This document shows positions 57,377-64,000 of a stretch of 64,000 bases of DNA, one piece after another; position 1 is the first letter of the stretch, and each line of letters starts with the position of its first letter. Source of the DNA: Phycisphaerales bacterium (GTDB lineage: Bacteria > Planctomycetota > Phycisphaerae > Phycisphaerales > SM1A02); contig SIAR01000001.1 of NCBI GenBank assembly GCA_009691705.1, positions 1 to 64,000 of the forward strand, written 5' to 3'. The position numbers and the translations under genes were made by a program. Below the pieces are notes generated by a model. The model did no database searches. It was not told where the DNA came from and was given only the letters and a program-made list of their open reading frames with translations.

Positions 57377-58470
57377 CGACGTTTCAATTGCTTGCCTGGT
57401 GGCTCTTGCCGATCGCGGTCCTCGCTCCGCTGGGAGTGTGGCGATGTGTGTCGCACCGTCGCCGGGTGCGCATTGGGTTTTCGTCAGCCGCCGTTGCGGC
57501 TGCCGGTGGAACAAGCCATTTCGTGCGCTTGCGTTGGGTGCCCAGCGCGCTGCGCTGCGGGGCGATCGGGCTTCTGGCGTTCTGCCTTGCCCGACCAGTG
57601 ATTGCGAATTCACAGACCAAGGTATTCGTCGAGGGTGCGGCGATCCAATTCGTGGTCGATCGCTCGGGATCAATGCGCGCGCTTGACTTCGAACTCGATG
57701 GGGCACGATCAAATCGTCTCGATGCCGTGAAGCGGGTCGGAAGTGCGTTCATTCGCGGGGGCGATGGATTGCTCGGACGACCAGACGATCTCGTTGGGCT
57801 CATCGTCTTCGCACGATTTGCCGACAGCCTTTCGCCATTGACCGTCGATCATGGCTACATGGTTGATGCGCTCAACAAAGTGCAACCCGCGGTTGATCAA
57901 TCCGAGGATGGAACTGCCATCGGCGACGCGGTCGCCCTCGGCGTCGACCGACTTCGCGACGCAATGTCCAACGCCAAGACGGCTGATGGTCGGCAACCAA
58001 TCCGCAGCGCAGCATTGATATTGATGACCGACGGAGAGAACAATGCCGGCGATGTCGATCCGCGCGTTGCGGCAGACCTTGCTGCAACGTATGGAATCAA
58101 GATTTACGCAATCGGAGTTGGAACGCGCGGTATGGCCCCCTTTCCAATGGGAGTCGATCCACGTGGACGGCAGATCATTCGCAACGTGCCAGTCTCGATT
58201 GACGAAGCACTTCTAACTGACATTGCCAAGCGAACAGGCGGGGCGTACTTTCGCGCAACCGATACCAAGAGCTTGCAAGCGATCTATGAGCAGATCGACC
58301 AGATGGAAAAAACCACCACGGAGCAGCGTCAATCGTTGCACTTCACAGATCTCGCGGTGCAGTCCTTTAACTTTTCAGGATTCTCGGTGCCGCCCTTTCT
58401 CGTCGGCGTGGTGCTCCTCATCTGCGCTGAACTCTTGCTCGTGTCAACGCGTTTTCGGAGTGTGAACTAG
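57373..58470 (+). CDS. VWA-domain membrane protein (BatA-like)
   Basis: 'GAAIQFVVDRSGSMRALDFELDG...', 'ALILMTDGENNAGDVDPRVAADLAATYGIKIYAIGVGTRG' and flanking TM segments. Confidence 0.93.
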   Translation: MTTFQLLAWWLLPIAVLAPLGVWRCVSHRRRVRIGFSSAAVAAAGGTSHFVRLRWVPSALRCGAIGLLAFCLARPVIANSQTKVFVEGAAIQFVVDRSGSMRALDFELDGARSNRLDAVKRVGSAFIRGGDGLLGRPDDLVGLIVFARFADSLSPLTVDHGYMVDALNKVQPAVDQSEDGTAIGDAVALGVDRLRDAMSNAKTADGRQPIRSAALILMTDGENNAGDVDPRVAADLAATYGIKIYAIGVGTRGMAPFPMGVDPRGRQIIRNVPVSIDEALLTDIAKRTGGAYFRATDTKSLQAIYEQIDQMEKTTTEQRQSLHFTDLAVQSFNFSGFSVPPFLVGVVLLICAELLLVSTRFRSVN

Positions 58471-58495
58471 ACGGCACGCATTTGCGATCGACCCT

Positions 58496-59557
58496 ATGGA
58501 ACTCGAGTTCAACAACATCGTGGCACTGCACTGGCTCTGGCTTGTCGCCATCTTGGCGGCGCTCGGCGTGTCCACAGCATTCTGGCGAGTGCGTGCCATG
58601 CACACATTCATAGCGAACCCACTGTTGTCACGGGTTGCTCCCACGTTTTCGCCCTGGCGTCCAGCCATCCGAACGCTGTTGGTTCTTGGCGCGCTTGTGG
58701 CCGTGGTCGTCGCGCTCATGGATCCCAGATGGGGAGTGCAGAGCGAGGAGGTCAAGCGTCGCGGCGCCGATGTGATGTTCGTGATCGATGTGAGTCGTTC
58801 TATGCTCGCAGAGGATGCAACCCCGAGTCGTTTGAGCCGCGCCAAGGCCTTCGTGGGCGATGCGGTTTCACAGATGGGTGGTGACCGTGTTGGCGTGGTT
58901 GATTTCGCAGGCGTCGCCGCGCTTCGCACGCCATTGACGCTCAACTACGGAGCGGTGATGACGAGCGTCGACGACCTTGAACCCAAAGACTCGATGCGCG
59001 GCGGTTCGATGCTCGGGGATGCTCTGAACAAGGCAGCGGAGAGTTTTTCGAGCGACGCGGTTGCGGGTCGCGCGATCGTTGTGCTTTCCGATGGTGAAGA
59101 CATGGGAAGCGATCCCGTCAACGTGGCGAAAGCGATTTTCGACACGCAAGGAATTCGCATCTTCACCGTTGGAATCGGTGATTCTGCCGATGGTGCCCGC
59201 ATCCCAATTGATCGTGACGGGCAGCGCACATGGGTGGTGCATGATGGGCAAGAAGTCTGGACCAAGATGGACGGCGCAACGCTGCGCGATGTCGCAAAGA
59301 GCGGCGGCGGCATATTCATTCCGGCGGGCCGAGCGCAGGTCGACCTCGGCGAGCTTCTCCAGCGTTCGCTTGCCGATCTCGAGCGGGGCGAGTTCGAGAC
59401 TTCAACGATTATGCGAACGATTCCGCGCTTTCAATGGCCGGCTGGACTCGCACTGCTCTTGCTCGTCGTCGAGTGCCTCATCCCAGATCGCATCTCGCCC
59501 CGGGCAGCGCGGGCAAGGGTGGTCAACACTCTCACACTGCCAGGAATACGCGCATGA
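58496..59557 (+). CDS. VWA-domain membrane protein (BatB-like)
   Basis: 'ADVMFVIDVSRSMLAEDATPSRLSRAKAFVGDAVSQMGGDRVGVVDFAGVAAL', 'VVLSDGEDMGSDPVNVAKAIFDTQGIRIFTVGIG'. Confidence 0.93.
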   Translation: MELEFNNIVALHWLWLVAILAALGVSTAFWRVRAMHTFIANPLLSRVAPTFSPWRPAIRTLLVLGALVAVVVALMDPRWGVQSEEVKRRGADVMFVIDVSRSMLAEDATPSRLSRAKAFVGDAVSQMGGDRVGVVDFAGVAALRTPLTLNYGAVMTSVDDLEPKDSMRGGSMLGDALNKAAESFSSDAVAGRAIVVLSDGEDMGSDPVNVAKAIFDTQGIRIFTVGIGDSADGARIPIDRDGQRTWVVHDGQEVWTKMDGATLRDVAKSGGGIFIPAGRAQVDLGELLQRSLADLERGEFETSTIMRTIPRFQWPAGLALLLLVVECLIPDRISPRAARARVVNTLTLPGIRA

Positions 59558-60591
59558 TTTCTCGCGCCCGCTCGATGATTGCGATTGCGTTTCTTGCTCT
59601 CTGTGGCGGGATGAGTCATGGTCAGCAAGTGAGCCCGCCCGCGGCTCTCCCCAGTGGGGTCGCAGCAGCGGCGACATCCAACAAATCTACGATTGATGGG
59701 AAGGCATTTCGTAGCGCCATCAATGATGCGAACGCTGCGATGGCGCGCGATGACTTCGCTGGCGCCGAAGCGGCCTACGGGCGCGCTGTGGCGGCCGACC
59801 CCACGAGCGCACCCGCGCTTTTCAATCAGGGAGTCGCGCAGTATCGCGCTGGGCATCTCAAGGCCGCCGCAGATTCTTTCGCTGGCGCCTCGCAATCTGC
59901 AGATGCCTCGCTGGCGGCGCATGCGATGTTCAATCAAGGCAACGCGATCTACGCCGATGCACTGGCGCAACTCGACACCGATCCGGCGCAGGGTGGGGCA
60001 GACGCTGGCGCGGACAATCCTGCGATCAAACAAGCGCTCGAAGCAACACGCAGCGCGTTGACGCACTTCAAGGATGCTGCCTCTGCCGATCAGAGTGATC
60101 GAGATGCACGGGTGAACGCCGAGACTGCGGCACGCTTGTTGAAGCAACTTGAAGAGATGCACAAGCAGCAGGAGCAACAGAAGAAAGAACAGGATCAAGA
60201 ACAGAAGGAAAAGCAGAAGCAGAAGCAAGAACAGAAGCAAGACCAAGAACAGAAGCAAGACCAAGAACAGAAGCAAGACCAAGAACAGAAGCAAGAGCAG
60301 AGCGACGAACAGAAACCATCGGACAAGAAGGGCGAATCGGACACTCCTGAGGAGTCGCCAGAACCGCAGCAGCCCACCCCCCAACCTGAGTCGAAGGAGA
60401 CTCCCGACAGTTCGCAGGACAAGCCGCATGAGCAGTCAAAGGGTGCGGGCGAAGTTGTCAAAGATGCGCCGCTCACCAAAGAAGAAGCAGAGCGTCTGCT
60501 GCAGGCTGTTCGTGACCGAGAGAAAGCGCGCCGAGAGGCGAAGGACCAGGCACAACGCACGAAACAGGCTCCGGCGAGTCGCGACTGGTAG
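59554..60591 (+). CDS. TPR protein with Gln/Lys/Glu-rich low-complexity tail (BatC-like)
   Basis: Signal MISRARSMIAIAFLALCGGMSHG; TPR-like 'AEAAYGRAVAADPTSAPALFNQGVAQYRAGHLKAAADSFAGA'; then (QEQKQD)n. Starts in 4-nt overlap with BatB. Confidence 0.85.
   Translation: MISRARSMIAIAFLALCGGMSHGQQVSPPAALPSGVAAAATSNKSTIDGKAFRSAINDANAAMARDDFAGAEAAYGRAVAADPTSAPALFNQGVAQYRAGHLKAAADSFAGASQSADASLAAHAMFNQGNAIYADALAQLDTDPAQGGADAGADNPAIKQALEATRSALTHFKDAASADQSDRDARVNAETAARLLKQLEEMHKQQEQQKKEQDQEQKEKQKQKQEQKQDQEQKQDQEQKQDQEQKQEQSDEQKPSDKKGESDTPEESPEPQQPTPQPESKETPDSSQDKPHEQSKGAGEVVKDAPLTKEEAERLLQAVRDREKARREAKDQAQRTKQAPASRDW
60226..60297 (+). repeat. 18-bp in-frame tandem repeat (caagaacagaagcaagac), three exact units plus a fourth with one mismatch
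   Basis: Units at 60226-60243, 60244-60261, 60262-60279 and 60280-60297 (last ends gag); encodes QEQKQD repeats. Confidence 0.9.
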
Positions 60592-60628
60592 AACTTCGAC
60601 GCAAAGAACTTTGAACACCAAATTGAAC

Positions 60629-62488
60629 ATGATCGCTCAGCACCCTTGGCACTTCGCACGAACACTCTGCGCTCTCGCACTGTCGCAGGCTCTTTCATTC
60701 TCTGGATGGGCCGCAGACGTGCAGTTCAATCTCTCGCCGCGCGAAACGTGGATCGGCAGCCCATCCATCCTGAAGATCATTGTGCAAGGTGGTGCCCAGA
60801 TTTCTGACCCCACACTCCCGCGCGTGCAGGGGTTGGACTTTGAAGTGCAGCCCGGGCGCAGTTCAATGAACTCGATGAGCATGGTCAATGGAACGATCAC
60901 GCGCTCTAGCACGACGACGATTTCAGTGATGATTACCCCTGCGGTCGCGGGTGTTTTTACAGTGCCACCCGTCAGCATCATTGTGGATGGCCAAACGTAC
61001 ACGAGTGCCGCCACGACCATCTCGGCAGTCGTTTCGACCACCGGCGACTTGCTGCGCGCTGAGGTGATAGGAGATTCGCCAGAGGTATGGATCGGTCAAC
61101 CACTTGGTCTCACACTTCGAATATTCGTCAAGCCTTTTCGCAGCACTGAGCACAAAGTGACCCTGGGCGAGGCAGACATGTGGCAGTTCATTGATCAGGA
61201 ACGATGCGACTTTGGTCCGTTCACTGCGTCGATGCGAGAACTCGCCCAGCGCGGACAACGACCGCTCGGCCGCGAAGAACTCATCGACGGCATCTCCTAT
61301 CTCACCTACGACCTACGCGGCGAGATCATGCCGGTTAAGAGTGGTGTGCCGACGTTTGACGATGTGCGCATCGCGTGGAACTATCCAATGCGACTCAATG
61401 CGACGCGCGGATTATTTGGCGGCAACGAACTTTCGGTCTCTGCAACCAAGCCAATCAGTGCCGTGCCAACCGTGGCTGAGATTTCGGTCCTCGCCTTGCC
61501 GCTCGAAGGACAGCCGGCGAGTTTTCAGGGAGCCGTAGGATCATTTACGGTTCGGGCAAGCGCGAAACCGCTGCGCGTTGCGGTGGGCGATCCAATCACA
61601 CTCACCTTCGCCATCACAGATTCTGGCAAGGGTGGTGGACTAGCGCAATTGCATCCACCGCTTCTTGATACCCCCGAACTTCTCGCGAACTTTAGAATTC
61701 CAACCGAGCCGCTCGCCGGAACGGTGAGTGGTAACCAAAAGACATTTACGCAAACTCTTCGCCCGACTCGCCCTGGAATCGACGCGATTCCGCCCATTCC
61801 GTTCTCATGGTTTGACACCACAACAGGCTCATACCGCACGGCGCAGAGTGATCCAATTGCAATTGATGTCGTCGCATCCGATCACATTTCCTCCGATGCA
61901 ATCTTGGGGACAGCACCTCTCACCGACTCAGCGCGTTCGAAGGTGACTGCCAGCACTGGTGGATTCTTGGCGAGCATCCATCCAACTCTTTCGATGGTGC
62001 GAAATCAATCGCAGGATTGGACTGTTGCGATTGGATGGGGAGTCGCCACGGGCGCACTGCTCGTGCCACCACTCGTGTGCGCTGGCGTGTTAGTAGTTCG
62101 TCGCCGCGCGCAGCGCTTTGCGGGCGATGCCGGTGCGGTGCGCGAAGCAGCGGCGAGTCAATCGGCAGCGAAGCGGATCGCGGGCGGGGAGTTCGCCCAG
62201 GCAGTGGCCGGTTACATCGCCGATCGGTTGCGCCTACCGAGCGGCAGCGTCACGCGACGTGAGGCGGCGAACGCACTGCAATGGGCAGGCGCAACTGCTG
62301 AGTTATGCGCTGAGGTCGAGGTACGGCTCATGGCGGCAGACCGGGCAAGGTTTCAGGCGGCACCCACCACCAGTGCAGTCAACGAATCAAGCCAATCGCA
62401 GCGTGCCCAAGCCGAGCAGTGTTTGCGGGCGCTTGAGAGACTCGACTGGCACGCGGCGCGCACTGCGCGCAAGGAGCAACTGAGATGA
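60629..62488 (+). CDS. BatD-like oxygen-tolerance family protein
   Basis: MIAQHPWHFARTLCALALSQALSFSGWAADVQFNLSPRETWIGSPSILKIIVQGG...'LPRVQGLDFEVQPGRSSMNSMSMVNGTITRSSTTTISVMITPAVAGVFTVPPVSIIVDGQTYTSA'. ORF-track N-terminal 160 aa is an out-of-frame overlap with the BatC gene. Confidence 0.9.
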   Translation: MIAQHPWHFARTLCALALSQALSFSGWAADVQFNLSPRETWIGSPSILKIIVQGGAQISDPTLPRVQGLDFEVQPGRSSMNSMSMVNGTITRSSTTTISVMITPAVAGVFTVPPVSIIVDGQTYTSAATTISAVVSTTGDLLRAEVIGDSPEVWIGQPLGLTLRIFVKPFRSTEHKVTLGEADMWQFIDQERCDFGPFTASMRELAQRGQRPLGREELIDGISYLTYDLRGEIMPVKSGVPTFDDVRIAWNYPMRLNATRGLFGGNELSVSATKPISAVPTVAEISVLALPLEGQPASFQGAVGSFTVRASAKPLRVAVGDPITLTFAITDSGKGGGLAQLHPPLLDTPELLANFRIPTEPLAGTVSGNQKTFTQTLRPTRPGIDAIPPIPFSWFDTTTGSYRTAQSDPIAIDVVASDHISSDAILGTAPLTDSARSKVTASTGGFLASIHPTLSMVRNQSQDWTVAIGWGVATGALLVPPLVCAGVLVVRRRAQRFAGDAGAVREAAASQSAAKRIAGGEFAQAVAGYIADRLRLPSGSVTRREAANALQWAGATAELCAEVEVRLMAADRARFQAAPTTSAVNESSQSQRAQAEQCLRALERLDWHAARTARKEQLR

Positions 62489-63381
62489 GTCGACCACATT
62501 GCTACTGGAATCTGGCAGTTGTTCAACTTTGCTCTCTGCTGGTGATGGTCACCGCGGCGCACACCGCGCCAACCCAGAACGGCAACGCATCTGGGCGTCG
62601 AATGGATCAAGCGCGCCTAGCGATCGCGATAGCGGCGCAGCAGAAGTTCGACGATGGAATGAGTGCTCTGGCAAGTGATCCCACGCGGGCGCAACAGTTC
62701 TTTCAGGAGTCTGCGAGCGACTATCAAAAGCTCACCGATCTTGATATTCACAACGGCGAACTATTTTTCAATCTAGCCAATGCGCTCGTGCAATCGGGCG
62801 AGTACGGCCGGGGGATCGGCGCACTGCTCGACGCCCAGCGCCTGCTCCCCGCTGATGGGCGAGTCGCAACGAACTTGGCACACGCGCGTTCACTGGTCTC
62901 ATCGAGTGCCGCGGCGTCCACGCTGGTGCGTCCGATCGACCGAATCGCTTCCTACTGGACCGGTTCGCAGTGGACTTCCTACAGCGCCCGCCTGTGGGGA
63001 GTGATTTTGCTCTGGACTGCACTCTGGCTAATCCTCGCCACGGGGTTTGCAACTGGTTGGCAGCGACGGGTCCATTGGCGCGGAACGATCGCCACAGTCG
63101 CAGTTCTATTGCTCATGGTCGGCGCGACAGTCGCCATCGATCTCGCGCGGGCGCGAATGGATCCACTGGGTGTTGTCATTCACGATGGCGTGATAGCACG
63201 CAAGGGAAATGGCGATGGATTTGCGCCGGCGTTTACCGATCCACTCAAAGAGGGAGCCGAGTTCACGATGGTTGAATTGCGACCAGGGTGGTATCGCATC
63301 GAGCTGGCCGACGGACAATCGGGATGGGTCAAAGTCTCTGACGCCCACGTCACCGGTCAGACGCGCCAGGGCCGCGGCTGA
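62485..63381 (+). CDS. TPR / SH3-type domain protein (BatE-like)
   Basis: TPR 'GELFFNLANALVQSGEYGRGIGALLDAQRLLPADGRVATNLAHAR', two TM segments, C-terminal SH3-like 'EGAEFTMVELRPGWYRIELADGQSGWVKVSDAHVT'. Confidence 0.85.
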   Translation: MSRPHCYWNLAVVQLCSLLVMVTAAHTAPTQNGNASGRRMDQARLAIAIAAQQKFDDGMSALASDPTRAQQFFQESASDYQKLTDLDIHNGELFFNLANALVQSGEYGRGIGALLDAQRLLPADGRVATNLAHARSLVSSSAAASTLVRPIDRIASYWTGSQWTSYSARLWGVILLWTALWLILATGFATGWQRRVHWRGTIATVAVLLLMVGATVAIDLARARMDPLGVVIHDGVIARKGNGDGFAPAFTDPLKEGAEFTMVELRPGWYRIELADGQSGWVKVSDAHVTGQTRQGRG

Positions 63382-63391
63382 AGCGAAACAA

Positions 63392-63479
63392 CGGAGAGGG
63401 TGAGATTCGAACTCACGGTGAGCACGAGGCCCACACCAGTTTTCGAGACTGGCTCCTTCAACCGCTCGGACACCTCTCC
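63392..63479 (-). tRNA. tRNA-Ser (anticodon CGA)
   Basis: Minus strand GGAGAGGTGTCCGAGCGGTTGAAGGAGCCAGTCTCGAAAACTGGTGTGGGCCTCGTGCTCACCGTGAGTTCGAATCTCACCCTCTCCG; cloverleaf with long variable arm. Confidence 0.96.
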
Positions 63480-63529
63480 AGGTCTCCCAAGTATCGCCGC
63501 GCAGTGCCAACCTGTCCAGTCCGCTGCTC

Positions 63530-64000
63530 TCAACCGGTCCAGTCACTGAGAACAGTTGCGAGATCGCTTCCGTTGACGATGCCATCGTTGTTGATGTCGG
63601 CGGCACCGCCAGTCGCTCCCCACGCCGCGAGAAGGCTCGCAAGATCTTGACCGTTCACGGAGCCGTCGCCATTGATATCGCCCGGGTGCTGAGACTCACA
63701 GAGGTCAGCAGTTCCGTTGCCGTTGGAATCAGCGCACGTCGTGCTAGCACCATGCCATGTTGCGCCAGCGGCGGCGGCGTCGCTTTGGGTCATCACGAGA
63801 CAGAATCCATTTGGAAAGCAGGCCGCGCCCTGAGGCAGCGGACAGCTCGTCGATGCACATGAAGTTCCGGTGCCCTGGTAGTTGCCACCCTGCTGCGCGC
63901 ACACAGCGGCGCTGACAGGTCCAACGCACGAGCCCGAGGGCAGGCAGCATGCCCCTTGTGGGAAGCAGAGATAGGTCGCGCACTGACTTCCCTCTGGCCC
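63530..64000 (-). CDS. Secreted Cys-rich repeat protein with C-terminal dockerin type I-like domain, partial (N-terminus off the right edge)
   Basis: Open frame from the window end: GPEGSQCATYLCFPQGACCLPSGSCVGPVSAAVCAQQGGNYQGTGTSCASTSCPLPQGAACFPNGFCLVMTQSDAAAAGATWHGASTTCADSNGNGTADLCESQHPGDINGDGSVNGQDLASLLAAWGATGGAADINNDGIVNGSDLATVLSDWTG*. Confidence 0.88.
   Translation of the reverse strand, partial: GPEGSQCATYLCFPQGACCLPSGSCVGPVSAAVCAQQGGNYQGTGTSCASTSCPLPQGAACFPNGFCLVMTQSDAAAAGATWHGASTTCADSNGNGTADLCESQHPGDINGDGSVNGQDLASLLAAWGATGGAADINNDGIVNGSDLATVLSDWTG

Noticed and set aside
59431-60429. 332-aa antisense ORF with Leu/Phe-rich 'LLLLFLVLLLFLVL' tract that looks like a membrane protein
   Set aside because: It is the reverse complement of the Gln/Lys/Glu tandem repeat in the BatC-like gene; hydrophobicity is an artefact of complementing CAA/AAG/GAA codons.
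60149-60628. Lys/Arg/Ser-rich N-terminal 160-aa extension of the BatD ORF
   Set aside because: Out-of-frame reading of the upstream BatC repeat region; a proper signal-peptide start (MIAQHPWHFARTLCALALSQ) exists at 60629.
1-64000. CRISPR arrays, prophage, insertion sequences, integrons, toxin-antitoxin or defence islands
   Set aside because: Looked for direct-repeat/spacer structure, transposases, integrases and known defence genes; none seen. The only tandem repeat found is the coding repeat at 60226-60297.

Overview
This 64 kb window is chromosomal DNA from a Planctomycetota bacterium, most likely a Phycisphaerae-like lineage. That placement is inferred from protein style: dockerin-type secreted proteins, Cys-rich secreted repeats, LpxB, and RpoB/RpoC character. 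Most of the window is ordinary core genome. From left to right it holds: a type IV pilus / type II secretion operon on the minus strand (two pseudopilins, PilC/GspF, two PilB/GspE ATPases, PilT); a 6-phosphogluconate dehydrogenase / G6PDH pair; a small uncharacterised RDD/lipoprotein operon; tyrS; rplK-rplA-rplJ-rplL-rpoB-rpoC; two tandem YkgJ-type Cys-cluster proteins; a branched-chain amino-acid ABC transporter (livFGMHK); lpxB, aspS, trxB and purD; a cluster of four large secreted proteins (~39.5-49.6 kb); pgeF; tRNA-Ser(GCT); a DedA protein; sucC; a HAD hydrolase; an HIBADH-family dehydrogenase; a full MoxR/DUF58/VWA/BatD ('Bat') operon; tRNA-Ser(CGA); and a partial Cys-rich dockerin protein running off the right edge. 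I found no CRISPR array, prophage, IS element, integron or defence island. The most unusual signals are: (1) a LivG-type ABC ATPase with a ~95-residue hydrophobic, apparently membrane-spanning insertion between Walker A and the Q-loop; (2) two tandem paralogous secreted proteins that look like metalloproteases whose HExxH motif has decayed (pseudo-proteases), next to an intact reprolysin-like metalloprotease and a subtilisin-like protein whose catalytic Asp appears to be Glu; and (3) an 18-bp in-frame tandem repeat in the BatC-like gene. All calls come from reading the sequence and ORF translations; no searches were run.
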